A stretch of 64,000 bases of DNA from Tolypothrix sp. PCC 7910 (GCF_011769525.1 NZ_CP050440.1:6697501-6761500); one strand, 5' to 3'. Numbered from the stretch's first letter, positions 8,391 to 18,476 are shown. Numbers and translations: made by a program. The notes: generated by a model not told the origin, from the sequence alone.

Positions 8391-11370
8391 AAATTTCCGC
8401 TTGTTTTTCAGCCTCCTCTAAAGCATCTCGCGCACCTTGTACTACATCTTTGGGTGCTTTATCAACAAATTTAGCGTTACTTAACCTTCCTCTGAGAGAT
8501 TGAGCTTCTGCTTCTGCTTTATTGAGGCTTTTCTCTAGCTTGGCTCGCAGCACTTCAATATCTACCACACCCTTAAGAGGAATGACTACTTGCACTGTCC
8601 CCACAACACCAGCAATGGCGTTTTCTGATGCTTCTGGTTGTGATTGTGTTGCTAGTGAATGCTTGTTGTCTGTGGCTGGTGGGAAAAACTTCGCCCAAAA
8701 CTGTTGTCTAGCGTCAGCCACCAGTAAATAGCGACTAATAAACCAAGTTGAGTAAATAAAACCAATGAGTTCAAAGAAAGTTCCAAATAAAGGAACTTCA
8801 TCAATTGCATAGCCAACAGAATAAGCCAACCTAGTAAAGACAATTGCCACAATAATCAAGCCGATAGTTTTTAAACCTTTTAAAGGTGTTTTTTCTCCAA
8901 CTGCTTGTTTATTTTCCTTGTCATTAATAGTTAAAGTCTCAACCTTGGCCAAATCTTTAATGTAAACTTGTCCAGAGTTAATAATTTGCCTCTCTCTGGC
9001 GTTTTCACTTTGTAAATTAGCCGTCACTTTTGCCCCAGGTTTAATATCCGCCTCAGCACGTAAATTCCTAATAGTGCGGATAGTCTCAATTAACAGTTCA
9101 AATTCTGTCTCAATCTCGGGATTAATCAGGTTACTATCCGCTTGGGGATAGGGTTGTAAAGATAAAGTTTGTTGAGAATCTGCTGGTTGTTGAGTGAGAG
9201 TTTGCCAAATCTCCTCAGTAATATGGGGCATAAAAGGATGGAGTAGTTTTAAAATCCCTTCTAGGATATGAGCAAGAATTTGTTGTGCTACTCGCCGCGA
9301 TGCTGGATCAGCATTTTGTTGCAGTCGAGACTTCACCAGTTCAATATACCAGTCACAGAAGTCTCCCCAAATAAATTCATATAATCCTTTTGCAGCTTCA
9401 CCTAAACCATAATTATCGATGTAATTAATAGTCTGTTTAATAACTTGATGGTAGCGCGAAAGAATCCAGCGATCGCTTAATTCGGCGGCGATGGGTTGAC
9501 CTAGCTGCTGCGGTGTTTGTCCATCCAAATTCATCATCACAAACCGGGCGGCGTTCCACAACTTATTGGCAAAGTTGCGGGAAGCTTCTACCGATGGCGA
9601 CTCATCCTTTTTGCGGTCATATTCCAAGCGGATATCTTGACCAGCCCCTACCACTTCCTTAACTAAGGTATAACGTAGGGCATCAGTACCATATTTGTCT
9701 ATTAATAATAGCGGGTCAATCCCATTACCTTTGGTTTTCGACATCTTTTGACCTTTTTCATCCAGTACTAACCCGTGGATGTAAACGTCATTAAATGGCA
9801 TTTTTCCAGTAAAATGACCCGCCATCATCGTCATTCTGGCTACCCAGAAAAAGATAATGTCAAAGCCTGTGACTAAGGTAGTGGTGGGGTAGTAAGTCGC
9901 TAAATCTTGAGTTTCTTGTGGCCAGCCTAAAGTGGAAAATGGCCATAATCCTGAAGAAAACCAAGTATCTAACACATCTGGATCTTGTTCAAGCTGGACG
10001 TTTTCACCAAATTGTGCTTTGGCTTTTTCCCAAGCTTCCTCTGCTGATTTAGCAACTACAAAGGGGGTATTATCAGCGATTTGTCCGTTTGTTTCACTAA
10101 CAGCATACCAAGCTGGAATTTGGTGACCCCACCACAATTGACGGGAGATACACCAATCTTTGAGTTTAACTAGCCAATCACGATAAACCTTAGTCCAGCG
10201 TTGGGGGACAAACTCCGGCGAATTTTTCTGGTCGAGGAATTCTAGCGCCTGGTCTGCTAAGGGGCGAATTTTCACAAACCACTGAGTAGATAATAGGGGT
10301 TCAATGGGAACTTTACCGCGATCGCTATAAGGAACGGTATGCTTATAATCTTCAACTTTGACTAAAAAGCCATCTGCCTCAAGGCGTGCAACCACATTCT
10401 TTCTGGCTACAAAGCGGTCTTGTCCTTGAAATTCCCCAGCATTAGTGTTAAGAGTACCATCTTTATTGAGGATGTTAATAAACGGCAGGTTGTGACGCTT
10501 ACCCATTTCAAAATCATTGGGGTCATGGGCGGGAGTCACCTTCACGCAACCAGTACCGAAAGTCGGATCGACAAATTCATCGCCAATAATTGGGATTTCC
10601 CGTTGCATAATTGGCAGAGTTACGGTTTTACCAATTAAGTGCTTGTATCTCTCATCATTGGGGTTAACTGCCACACCTGTATCACCCAGCATCGTTTCTG
10701 GTCGAGTTGTTGCTACTTCGACATAACCAGAACCATCACTGAGAGGATAGCGGAAGTGCCAAAGGTTACCATTCACCTCTTGGTTTTCTACTTCTACATC
10801 AGACACCGCTGACTGGGTAGCAGGACACCAGTTAACTAAATACTCACCGCGATAAATTAAGCCTTCTGCATATAGGCGAGTAAACGCTTCGATTACAGCT
10901 TGTGATAAACCCTCATCTAGGGTAAATCTTTCCCGCGTCCAGTCCACCGAAACACCTAAGCGGCGTAGCTGATTCACAATAAAGCCACCAGATTCCGCTT
11001 TCCACTGTTTAGCGCGTTCTAGGAATTGTTCACGCCCCAACTCATAGCGAGTTTTACCCTCTTTCTTGAGTTGCTTTTCTAGCATAGTGTGAACAGCAAT
11101 GCTGGCGTGGTCGGTTCCGGGTAGCCACAGAGTATTACGCCCCCGCATTCGGTGGTAACGCACTAGCACATCAATCAACGCGCTTTCAAAAGCGTGACCC
11201 ATGTGCAAACTACCGGTAACGTTTGGTGGCGGGATGACAACACAGTAAGGTTCGCCGCCATGATTAGGGTCGGCTTTGTAAACTTGGTTTTCTTCCCAGA
11301 ATTTTTGCCATTTGGCTTCTGTGGAGAAGGGTTCGTAGAGACTAGGGAGATTAAGTATAGTTGCGGTCAT
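8362..11370 (-). CDS. valS: Valine--tRNA ligase with inserted CAAD membrane domain
   Basis: This class I aminoacyl-tRNA synthetase charges tRNA-Val. Residues 56-59 are HMGH (the HIGH signature), and KMSKTKGN appears near residue 555. An editing (CP1) domain lies between them, with [15 protein letters not shown]. The anticodon-binding domain runs to about residue 810. The usual C-terminal coiled-coil tRNA-binding arm (about 925-1002) is separated from it by about 90 extra residues, 825-905, containing two hydrophobic helices (around 836-853 and 860-880). This matches the CAAD domain known in cyanobacterial aaRSs, which anchors the enzyme to thylakoid membranes. The 1002-residue length exceeds the usual 880-950 by that insertion. 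Its C-terminus is encoded by a small dispersed repeat. The gene is monocistronic or leads the operon with the 158-residue protein. Confidence 0.96.
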   Translation of the reverse strand: MTATILNLPSLYEPFSTEAKWQKFWEENQVYKADPNHGGEPYCVVIPPPNVTGSLHMGHAFESALIDVLVRYHRMRGRNTLWLPGTDHASIAVHTMLEKQLKKEGKTRYELGREQFLERAKQWKAESGGFIVNQLRRLGVSVDWTRERFTLDEGLSQAVIEAFTRLYAEGLIYRGEYLVNWCPATQSAVSDVEVENQEVNGNLWHFRYPLSDGSGYVEVATTRPETMLGDTGVAVNPNDERYKHLIGKTVTLPIMQREIPIIGDEFVDPTFGTGCVKVTPAHDPNDFEMGKRHNLPFINILNKDGTLNTNAGEFQGQDRFVARKNVVARLEADGFLVKVEDYKHTVPYSDRGKVPIEPLLSTQWFVKIRPLADQALEFLDQKNSPEFVPQRWTKVYRDWLVKLKDWCISRQLWWGHQIPAWYAVSETNGQIADNTPFVVAKSAEEAWEKAKAQFGENVQLEQDPDVLDTWFSSGLWPFSTLGWPQETQDLATYYPTTTLVTGFDIIFFWVARMTMMAGHFTGKMPFNDVYIHGLVLDEKGQKMSKTKGNGIDPLLLIDKYGTDALRYTLVKEVVGAGQDIRLEYDRKKDESPSVEASRNFANKLWNAARFVMMNLDGQTPQQLGQPIAAELSDRWILSRYHQVIKQTINYIDNYGLGEAAKGLYEFIWGDFCDWYIELVKSRLQQNADPASRRVAQQILAHILEGILKLLHPFMPHITEEIWQTLTQQPADSQQTLSLQPYPQADSNLINPEIETEFELLIETIRTIRNLRAEADIKPGAKVTANLQSENARERQIINSGQVYIKDLAKVETLTINDKENKQAVGEKTPLKGLKTIGLIIVAIVFTRLAYSVGYAIDEVPLFGTFFELIGFIYSTWFISRYLLVADARQQFWAKFFPPATDNKHSLATQSQPEASENAIAGVVGTVQVVIPLKGVVDIEVLRAKLEKSLNKAEAEAQSLRGRLSNAKFVDKAPKDVVQGARDALEEAEKQAEILRVRLQALL

Positions 11371-11432
11371 GCGGGGAAAACTAAGTTTGGAAGGACTCTA
11401 ATAAATTTTGCCACAGGGTTGGAGAGGGATTG

Positions 11433-11873
11433 ATGGGAACAAACCGCGAAGACACAAAGTACGCGAAGGAAGATGATAGAAGAATGAAGCAACTGAGTGC
11501 GGAGGTAGAGAGGTTAGCTTATAGAGTAATTGGGGCTGGAATTGAAGTGCATCAGATATTAGTCCCTGGATTTTTGGAAGAGGTGTATTATAAAGCTCTA
11601 AGAGAAGAATTTCTCATCCGCAAGATACCTCATAAGTCTGAGCATCCAGTAAAAGTCAACTATAAAGGTCGTCCAGTAGGTGAAGGAAGATTAGATTTTT
11701 TGGTTGGAGATTGTCTAATTGTGGAGTTGAAAGCAGTTCAAAATTTAACCCCCATCCATGAAGCACAAGTTCTCTCTTACCTGAGAATGACTAAATATCC
11801 TCTAGCCCTACTCATGAACTTTAACGCCCCCTTGCTCAAAGAAGGTACTAGACGTATTATTCTCTCTTCTTAA
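11433..11873 (+). CDS. GxxExxY protein (PD-(D/E)xK nuclease-fold family)
   Basis: The signature GFLEEVY gives the family its name (GxxExxY; Pfam PDDEXK_3). The nuclease-fold residues are all visible: Glu of GFLEEVYYKAL, Asp of GRLDFLV, the E-x-K of IVELKA, and Gln-x3-Tyr in QVLSYL. The family occurs widely in bacteria and its biochemical role is unproven. ATG 11433 is preceded by GGAGAGG; a TTG at 11430 is less likely. Codons 4 to 14 are made from the left arm of a 33-bp inverted repeat whose right arm starts exactly at the stop codon, so the whole gene sits inside the repeat pair (see the repeat entry). The gene is small and intact, with no operon partner. Confidence 0.88.
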   Translation: MGTNREDTKYAKEDDRRMKQLSAEVERLAYRVIGAGIEVHQILVPGFLEEVYYKALREEFLIRKIPHKSEHPVKVNYKGRPVGEGRLDFLVGDCLIVELKAVQNLTPIHEAQVLSYLRMTKYPLALLMNFNAPLLKEGTRRIILSS

Positions 11874-11905
11874 TCTTCCTTCGTGTCCTTCGCGCCTTCG
11901 CGGTT
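11442..11905. repeat. 33-bp inverted repeat enclosing the GxxExxY gene
   Basis: The left arm is 11442-11474 (AACCGCGAAG at its outer end, CGAAGGAAGAT at its inner end). The right arm is 11873-11905, inverted. Comparing the arms by eye gives 28 of 33 positions identical, with the differences inside the CGCGAAG-type core. The right arm begins on the last base of the stop codon, and the left arm is translated as part of the N-terminus. The unit is 464 bases long, and no target-site duplication could be recognised. Confidence 0.8.
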
Positions 11906-11915
11906 CGTTAATTCC

Positions 11916-13178
11916 ATGAAAACCCCTTCCCCCTGGACATATATCCCCACCCTCTACTTCGCTGAGGGTGTCCCCAACGTCATCATCAGCAGCGTTTCCG
12001 TCATCTTCTACAAAAAACTCGGAATCGACAACGACCAAATCACCGCTTGGACAAGTTTTCTCTACCTCCCTTGGGTGATTAAAATGTTTTGGGGGCCAGT
12101 TGTAGATATTTACGCCACAAAAAGAACATGGATATTAGTTACTCAGTTTGCCATGTTCTGTTGCTTAAGTTTAGTAGCTTTATCCTTACAACTCCCAAAC
12201 TTCTTTTTTATCTCCCTAGCGGCTTTAACAGTCGGAGCATTTATTTCTGCCACTTATGATATCGCCACCGATGGCTTTTATATGTTGGCTTTAAATCCTG
12301 AACAACAAGCTTTCTTTGTCGGTATTCGTTCGCTTTTTTATCGCATCGCTGTATTATTTGGTAGCGGATTATTAGTCGTATTAGCTGGGCGCTTAGAAAC
12401 CACACTCAATAATATTCCTTTAAGTTGGACTATATCGATAGGATTTTCTGCGGTTATTTTTGCTATTCTGTTTATTTTTCATCGCTTCATTTTACCGTTA
12501 CCGGAATCAGATACTTCTCGGCAAACACAAGCCCAAGGAGAAAAAATTCCTTTTGTAGATATTATTCAAAGCTATTTCCGCCAAGAAAAAATAGGCGCGA
12601 TTTTAGCTTTTATTTTGCTTTATCGATTAGGTGAAGCCATGCTGTTGAAGGTAGCTTCGCTATTTCTCTTAGACAAACTAGAAAAGGGCGGATTAGCTGT
12701 TTCAACAGAACAATTTGGCTTAATATATGGAACATTTGGCGTACTTTCTCTAATTATTGGCGGGATTTTAGGCGGCATGATAATTTCCCGCTATGGCTTG
12801 AAAAAATGCCTGCTACCAATGGCTTTAGCTTTGAATTTACCAGATATATTTTATGTTTATCTCGCCTATCATAAACCATCTCTAACATTAGTTTATCCTC
12901 TAGTTTCTTTAGAACAATTTGGCTATGGACTTGGCTTTACAGCCTTTAGCGTGTATTTAATGTATATTTGCCAAGGTGAATATAAAACCTCTCATTATGC
13001 CATATCTACTGGACTGATGGCTTTAGGTTTGATGTTACCAGGAGCAATTAGCGGCACAATTCAACAAGCGGTAGGATATCCATTATTTTTCGTGTTGGTT
13101 TGTTTGCTAACTATTCCGGGGATGATTACTATATTCTTTATTCCTTTGAAAGAACCAGTTAAGCCGCCTACTAGTTAG
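11916..13178 (+). CDS. AmpG-like MFS permease
   Basis: The protein has 420 residues and about twelve hydrophobic segments. The start TYIPTLYFAEGVPN and the segment LPWVIKMFWGPVVD with TKRTWILVTQ match the AmpG/PAT branch of the major facilitator superfamily, in which the first helix ends in a G(L/V)P motif and a WxPxxD motif follows helix 2. AmpG imports anhydromuropeptides into the cytoplasm for peptidoglycan recycling; related members carry acetyl-CoA or other cargo. The GlcNAc-kinase-like gene 177 bases downstream on the same strand supports wall recycling. The ATG at 11916 is chosen because an upstream GTG would start inside the inverted repeat. Substrate is inferred. Confidence 0.78.
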   Translation: MKTPSPWTYIPTLYFAEGVPNVIISSVSVIFYKKLGIDNDQITAWTSFLYLPWVIKMFWGPVVDIYATKRTWILVTQFAMFCCLSLVALSLQLPNFFFISLAALTVGAFISATYDIATDGFYMLALNPEQQAFFVGIRSLFYRIAVLFGSGLLVVLAGRLETTLNNIPLSWTISIGFSAVIFAILFIFHRFILPLPESDTSRQTQAQGEKIPFVDIIQSYFRQEKIGAILAFILLYRLGEAMLLKVASLFLLDKLEKGGLAVSTEQFGLIYGTFGVLSLIIGGILGGMIISRYGLKKCLLPMALALNLPDIFYVYLAYHKPSLTLVYPLVSLEQFGYGLGFTAFSVYLMYICQGEYKTSHYAISTGLMALGLMLPGAISGTIQQAVGYPLFFVLVCLLTIPGMITIFFIPLKEPVKPPTS

Positions 13179-13355
13179 GAATTAGTCAGAAATAAATTTT
13201 TAAATTATTTTTGGTGGGTTAGACGCAGTAAAATTCTAAATCTTGCTGCTTTTGAATTATTCTTCACCCACCATTATTTTGAAAAATTTGATATTTGATT
13301 ACCTGCCAATCCCTACATATATTAATGTATAAAATAGCGAGTTTTGAATTTATCC

Positions 13356-14321
13356 ATGAATTATGTTTTAGGAATTGATGGCGGTGGTAGTAAGACTGTT
13401 TGCGTATTAATGGACGAAACACGCCAAGTTATCAGCCGTGGAAAAGCAGGAGCATCTAATTATCAAAGTATAGGTGTAGACGCAGCGCGACAATCTATTG
13501 AATTTGCAATTATGGCGGCGACAGATCAAGCCGTAAATATTGCCAAGCCAATTAAAATTACAGCGATTTGTTTGGGGTTAGCTGGGGTAGGACGTGCAGA
13601 GGATATTGAAGTAATAAAAGGTTTAATAGAAGCATTAAAAAATAGTAAATTACTAGCAATTAACTGGGCATTACCTGCATCTAATATTGTTATTTGTCAT
13701 GATGCTTTAATTGCTTTAGCAGGGGGAATTGGTAATAATGTAGGAATTGTTGCATCTGCAGGTACAGGCTCCATAGTTTTTGGACGTAATCATCAGGGAG
13801 TTATGAAACGTGTTGGTGGCTGGGGCTATATTTTAGGCGATGAAGGTAGCGCTTATAAAATTGCGATCGCAGGTGTCCAGGCAGCGTTAAAAGCTTATGA
13901 TGGTACTGGAATGCCAACGAGTTTGGTAGATATTTTTAAAGCGTATTTAGAATTGCCTAATTTAGAAGCTTTAGTAGAATTGATATATCGGCGGGGATGG
14001 GGAGTTACAGAAATAGCAGCTTTAGCAGAGATTGTAGATTTAGCAGCAGCTTTAGGCGACAAAGTAGCGAATCAGATTATTGATGATGCGGTGCAATATT
14101 TTGTTAAAACTACTTCTACAGTAATTGAGCAAATTTTTAGCGATCGCCCAATTTTAGAAGTAGTGACTACCGGAAGTGTGTGGCAAGGTAAATCGAAAAT
14201 TCATGAGAAGTTTACCACATCTGTTGTACAGCAGTTTCCGGAGGTAAAAGTGATTTTTCCTAAGCATGAACCTGTTTATGGTGCTGGTTTATTGGCGTTG
14301 CAGAAATTAGCAGGGAAGTAA
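13356..14321 (+). CDS. BadF/BadG-type ATPase, N-acetylglucosamine kinase-like
   Basis: The N-terminus YVLGIDGGGSKTVCVLMD is the phosphate-1 motif of the ASKHA (actin/hexokinase) fold. ASAGTGSIVFGRN near residue 135 is the second phosphate motif, and RVGGWGYILGDEGSAY near 155 is the signature of the BadF/BadG/NAGK family. Size (321 residues) fits bacterial GlcNAc or GlcN kinases that phosphorylate amino sugars released from the wall. It follows the AmpG-like permease, a sensible partner for muropeptide salvage. An upstream TTG at 13344 would add four residues; the ATG fits the family start. The 2-hydroxyglutaryl-dehydratase activators also belong to this fold but carry Fe-S cysteines that are absent here. 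Confidence 0.82.
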   Translation: MNYVLGIDGGGSKTVCVLMDETRQVISRGKAGASNYQSIGVDAARQSIEFAIMAATDQAVNIAKPIKITAICLGLAGVGRAEDIEVIKGLIEALKNSKLLAINWALPASNIVICHDALIALAGGIGNNVGIVASAGTGSIVFGRNHQGVMKRVGGWGYILGDEGSAYKIAIAGVQAALKAYDGTGMPTSLVDIFKAYLELPNLEALVELIYRRGWGVTEIAALAEIVDLAAALGDKVANQIIDDAVQYFVKTTSTVIEQIFSDRPILEVVTTGSVWQGKSKIHEKFTTSVVQQFPEVKVIFPKHEPVYGAGLLALQKLAGK

Positions 14322-14545
14322 TTTTGACTAACTGCAAAGAACACATAATGAAATGACAATTGCGATCGCACTCGTGTTCATATCATGTTTAGTTGGGGAA
14401 GACTGAACTATAAGTAGTCAAAGACCAGTTATTACAAATTATTACGCAAAATTTAGACATGAAATTCTGATGCAACTGATGTGTGAATAATTTTGTGCAA
14501 TCACTGATGACTACTCTTCACTAACCAGGTGCGCTGACAATTTCC

Positions 14546-16216
14546 ATGCAAAGATTCGCAATATTTCTGCAAAAAAGGTTTCCGACTTTTGTTCAATGGT
14601 TATCAATCGCCAAGTGGCAGTATGTTTACTATGCTTTAGCAGCCTTTGATTTACTCACTATCTCCAGCAGTCTGTACCTCAACCACAAAATAATGGATAT
14701 TTATACTCAGTCAATTGAGGTAAATCATGAATGGGCAACGCGACTAGAAACCTATTCTGAGCTGGGTCAACTTTTAGCTGAGGTTAATGCTCCGGGAAAT
14801 GATGTTTTCGATTCTCACGATGTCAGCCTGGAGTCAAGGAAATTGGAATCTGCTGAGGATATTTTTCAGAGAAAGTTTAACTTAGTTAGACAAGAACTAC
14901 AAACGCAGGTAGAGCCAGCACAGTCTACACATTTGCTCAAAGACCTGGATGCAGTGCAAACAGCAACAACAGAAATGGTTGCAGAGGCGAAACTGATTTT
15001 TTCTTATTTTCGCCAGAATCAGCCGGAAATGGCTGGCAAACGCATGGCAACGATGGATCGGAAATATCACCAAGTTAATCAGGCGCTGGCAACATTTCGC
15101 GGGAATGTGAGCCAGATTCAGCAACAACTGTTACAGCAACAACAGATAGCCGCCAGTGTATTTCGACATTATGAGGTGGCGATCGCAGCTGCTATGCTTT
15201 TCATAGTTGGTGGTATTACATTGTATGGGCATAAACTAGCTCAAAAAATGAAATCAGATGCCCTAGAGAAAGAAAAATCTATTGCAGAACTACAGCAAGC
15301 CAAAACTCTCTTACAGCAGCAAACCGAGGAGTTGCAACTGACCCTAGATAATCTCCAGAAAGCTCAGTTGCAATTAGTACAAAGTGAAAAAATGTCGAGT
15401 TTGGGAGAACTTGTAGCTGGGGTTGCTCACGAAATTAATAACCCAGTTAATTTTATCCACGGTAACCTAACTCATCTGCATGAGTATTCCCATAATCTTC
15501 TGGCTTTCATCAGACTTTACCAAAAGTTTTATCCCAAAGCTGCACCAGAAATTCAAGCTGAAGCAGAAGAAATTGACCTAGACTTTTTGCAGAAAGATTT
15601 GGTCAAGCTGCTCGATTCCATGCAGCTAGGAACTGATCGCATTCGGCGGATTGTGTTGTCGCTGCGTAATTTCTCACGTATGGATGAAGCCGATTTTAAG
15701 ACTGTGGATATTCATGAAGGTATCGACAGTACGCTGCTGATTTTGCAACATCGCCTCAAAGCTCAATCAAATTATCCCGCCATTGAAGTGATTAAGGACT
15801 ATGGTAGCTTGCCCCCAGTCGAGTGTTATGCTGGGCAACTCAATCAAGTTTTTATGAATATTCTGTCTAACGCCATCGATGCACTAGAAGAAAATAATAC
15901 TAAGCGAACAGCGGCGGAGATTCAAGCCCAACCCAGCCAGATTAATATTCGCACATCAACCATTGATACTCAATGGATAGAAATTGCGATCGCTGACAAT
16001 GGTGTTGGTATTGCCGAACATATTCAACAACGCATCTTCGATCCGTTCTTTACAACCAAACCTGTTGGCAAAGGAACAGGTATGGGAATGTCTATCAGTT
16101 ATCAAATTATCACGGAAAAACATGGTGGTAAGCTCAAGTGTTTTTCTACGATTGGCCAAGGAACCGAATTTGTGATTCAGATCCCCATTAAACAAAAAGT
16201 TCGTGAAGCGGTATAA
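14546..16216 (+). CDS. Membrane sensor histidine kinase
   Basis: The 556-residue protein has one membrane helix at about 28-45 and another at 211-228, enclosing a helical periplasmic sensor region of about 165 residues. A coiled coil covers about 235-290. The HisKA-like dimerisation motif has the phospho-acceptor His295 in GELVAGVAHEINNP, typical of the large cyanobacterial group of such kinases. The HATPase domain shows the N box (NQVFMNILSNAIDAL), the G1 box (IADNGVGIAE), the F box (IFDPFFTTK) and the G2 box (GKGTGMGMSIS). No response regulator lies beside it, so its partner and signal are unknown. It is transcribed alone and complete. Confidence 0.93.
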   Translation: MQRFAIFLQKRFPTFVQWLSIAKWQYVYYALAAFDLLTISSSLYLNHKIMDIYTQSIEVNHEWATRLETYSELGQLLAEVNAPGNDVFDSHDVSLESRKLESAEDIFQRKFNLVRQELQTQVEPAQSTHLLKDLDAVQTATTEMVAEAKLIFSYFRQNQPEMAGKRMATMDRKYHQVNQALATFRGNVSQIQQQLLQQQQIAASVFRHYEVAIAAAMLFIVGGITLYGHKLAQKMKSDALEKEKSIAELQQAKTLLQQQTEELQLTLDNLQKAQLQLVQSEKMSSLGELVAGVAHEINNPVNFIHGNLTHLHEYSHNLLAFIRLYQKFYPKAAPEIQAEAEEIDLDFLQKDLVKLLDSMQLGTDRIRRIVLSLRNFSRMDEADFKTVDIHEGIDSTLLILQHRLKAQSNYPAIEVIKDYGSLPPVECYAGQLNQVFMNILSNAIDALEENNTKRTAAEIQAQPSQINIRTSTIDTQWIEIAIADNGVGIAEHIQQRIFDPFFTTKPVGKGTGMGMSISYQIITEKHGGKLKCFSTIGQGTEFVIQIPIKQKVREAV

Positions 16217-16593
16217 CTATCATCCAAAAGCCAAAATTGCTATGAGATCGTCTGGCGATATTAGTAAAAGGGATAGATAACACGCTGGCTGCGAATCACC
16301 CATCCCTAAATAGCTGCCCAGATGACGAACCTGGAAACCTATAATCAGGTATCTAATAACCCAAGTATCAGCCGAGAAATGTCTGATGTCACTGGGATAG
16401 ATACTGATTTAGAAGATATTTGTGAATAAATACTACAAGTTTTAAATGGGGAGGCCAGGCTATTAATTTCTGCTGCTAAGAGGCTGAAGCTGGGAAGGTA
16501 ATTCTTTCTTACAGGAAAAGTTAACTTTTAGACTAGTTGACGTTATCGTGGTATCGAATAAATTAAAAGCAACTATTGCCTAAAATTATTAAT
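16217..16593. other. Spacer after the kinase gene
   Basis: The region is 377 bases long. It contains a 35-codon open frame from ATG 16322 to TAA 16429 without a ribosome site or recognisable product. No RNA family or strong hairpin was recognised. Confidence 0.3.
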
Positions 16594-17730
16594 ATGAGGC
16601 TATGCTACCCCTCAATCTCTATATTTACCTTTTGTATATGTCTGGGTTTGTACCAGAGTCCCGCGCAGCCTGCGATACCTGAGTTAAACCCCAAAATCTT
16701 AATATTGGCACAAACCAGTGCCCAAAAAGTTGACCCACCGCCCCTGCTCAAACCCGGTAGTACAGGCCCGGATGTGCAGACTTTACAAACCCAATTAAAA
16801 GAGTTGGGATATTACAATGGTGCGGTTGATGGGCAGTTCACAGAACCTACAAAAATTGCTGTATCTCAATTTCAAACAGCACAGGGTTTGCTAGCAGACG
16901 GTATTGTTGGCATTACCACTTGGAAAAAGCTGCAAGCAGCAATTGCTTCCAAACCAACAATAATTACCGCTCCTGTACCTACTTCCAAACCCCGTGTTGA
17001 ACCACAGCCTAGCAAGAAAAATCTTATTTGGTGGTCAGTATTAGGATTAGGGACTTTAGGAAATCTGGTGGCAGTTATTTACTGTCTAAGATGGCTGCAT
17101 CAAGTCAAACAAATGCAAGAGTCTCAGGCTGCAACTAGCAATAACAAACCTGAAGCAGACAAACACAGAAGCATACCGCAGTTACCCGAATCCACCAACA
17201 ATCCCCTATCTGCATCTAATTCACCATCTGTCACAACATCCACACCTAAATTATTACCAGCAGAAACAACTTCTCGTTTAGCGAAATTTAGTATAGTTGA
17301 CGAATTGATAAACGATTTATACAGTGCTGACCCAGCAAAACGGCACAAGGCGATTTGGGATTTAGGTCAGCAGGGAGATTCACGAGCAATTGAGCCATTA
17401 GTAGATTTGATCATCGATGCGGATTCCCAGCAGCACAGCTTAATTTTGTCAGCGTTAGGGGAAATCGCTATTCGCACCTTCAAACCTATCAACCGTGCTT
17501 TAGCAATCTCAATGCAAAATCAAAATCCCCAAGTCAGGCAAAATGCCATCCGTGACTTAACTCGCGTGTATGACATGATGTCTCAAATTACCCCCATCCT
17601 ACGTCATGCACTAGAAGATACAGATCCAGAAGTCCAGTCAACAGCAAGGTACGCACTGAAGCAGCTGAATCGCATCCGTGTTGTATCAGAGCAGGAAAGC
17701 TTACCTGAACAGCAGGAGAAAGATGGTTAG
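16594..17730 (+). CDS. Peptidoglycan-binding protein with HEAT repeats
   Basis: The protein starts with a signal peptide (hydrophobic through about residue 22, cleaved near PAQPA). Residues about 50-112 form a PG_binding_1 domain (GSTGPDVQTLQTQLKELGYY, then DGIVGITTWKKLQ), which binds wall peptidoglycan. After a Pro-rich linker comes a membrane helix (WWSVLGLGTLGNLVAVIYCL, about 146-166), then a disordered segment and at least three HEAT/armadillo repeats (about 236-365). The domain order suggests a protein that links the wall outside to a protein-binding platform in the cytoplasm. The start is ATG 16594; the TTG at 16576 lacks support. Just after the stop lies a long heptanucleotide repeat. 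Function is inferred from domains only. Confidence 0.8.
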   Translation: MRLCYPSISIFTFCICLGLYQSPAQPAIPELNPKILILAQTSAQKVDPPPLLKPGSTGPDVQTLQTQLKELGYYNGAVDGQFTEPTKIAVSQFQTAQGLLADGIVGITTWKKLQAAIASKPTIITAPVPTSKPRVEPQPSKKNLIWWSVLGLGTLGNLVAVIYCLRWLHQVKQMQESQAATSNNKPEADKHRSIPQLPESTNNPLSASNSPSVTTSTPKLLPAETTSRLAKFSIVDELINDLYSADPAKRHKAIWDLGQQGDSRAIEPLVDLIIDADSQQHSLILSALGEIAIRTFKPINRALAISMQNQNPQVRQNAIRDLTRVYDMMSQITPILRHALEDTDPEVQSTARYALKQLNRIRVVSEQESLPEQQEKDG

Positions 17731-17797
17731 GGGATTGGGAATTGGGGGCTGGGAAAAGGCAGCAGGGGGCTGGGGGCTGGGAGACAAGGGGCAAATT

Positions 17798-17920
17798 CCC
17801 ATTACCCATTACCCATTACCCATTACCCATTACCCATTACTCATTACCCATTACCCATTACTCATTACCCATTACCCATTACCTATTACCTATGCCCAAT
17901 GCCCAATGCCCAATGCCCTA
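17798..17920. repeat. Heptanucleotide tandem repeats (CCCATTA)n and (TGCCCAA)n
   Basis: About thirteen copies of a seven-base unit (CCCATTA with CTCATTA and CCTATTA variants) are followed by about four copies of TGCCCAA. They match the short tandemly repeated repetitive sequences long known in heterocystous cyanobacteria. They separate two convergent genes. Confidence 0.9.
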
Positions 17921-17921
17921 C

Positions 17922-18413
17922 CTAGAAATATTTCAAATTTATTTTGATTTCGGTGTTGGGGCCTGCTAATACTATTGCTGCATCACCAAACTTAGGGGCC
18001 CTGGTACTAACTTCAGGATTTTTGGAAAATCCAAAGCCTTCGGTTGGCATTCCCAAGCTGTTGCGATTGAGAACTAAGTCTTTATTTTGGTCGTGCATAA
18101 CTGCAACGGCGTAACTACCTGCTTTGAGGTTCTCAAAAGTGAGCTTTACAGGAATTTCAGTAATATTAGTACACTGCTTTTGGATGACGCGATCGCGTTG
18201 ATTGGGAAATCCTTTACTATTGGCAAAAATACTGGCACAAACTTGTCCTTGTTTATTTTTTAAGCCATCAATTTCTACTGTTAGGTTGCCGGTTAAATTT
18301 GCTCTGGCGCTGAAAGACCAAGCTAAATTTCCCACTACTGCTAAGAGCAGCATACTCACTTTCATTCCTTTGAGCATAAAATTATTTTTGGCGAAAACAA
18401 ATAAAAGTCTCAT
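17922..18413 (-). CDS. Exported DUF2141 protein
   Basis: The N-terminus has a signal peptide whose hydrophobic core SMLLLAVVGNLAWSFSARA ends at about residue 39. The mature part is a single beta-rich domain with LTVEIDGLKNKQGQVCASIF, LKAGSYAVAVMHDQNKD and GMPTEGFGFSKNP, the landmarks of DUF2141, a periplasmic or secreted family of unknown function. The 163-residue length is normal for it. Starts at 18413, 18377 and 18365 are all possible and all keep the signal peptide; no clear ribosome site decides between them. It is divergent from the LD-carboxypeptidase gene, with only 63 bases between the starts. Confidence 0.85.
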   Translation of the reverse strand: MRLLFVFAKNNFMLKGMKVSMLLLAVVGNLAWSFSARANLTGNLTVEIDGLKNKQGQVCASIFANSKGFPNQRDRVIQKQCTNITEIPVKLTFENLKAGSYAVAVMHDQNKDLVLNRNSLGMPTEGFGFSKNPEVSTRAPKFGDAAIVLAGPNTEIKINLKYF

Positions 18414-18476
18414 CTTTAGATTACATTGTTATCTCTACAAAGTTAGTAATTTTTATTACTAGTAAATAAGTTATTT

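Noticed and set aside
16322-16429. 35-codon open frame after the histidine kinase
   Set aside because: It has an ATG and acidic composition but no ribosome site and no known small-protein pattern. It cannot be supported without conservation data.
17798-17920. CRISPR or telomere-like array
   Set aside because: It is a plain heptanucleotide tandem repeat of the cyanobacterial short-tandem-repeat class.
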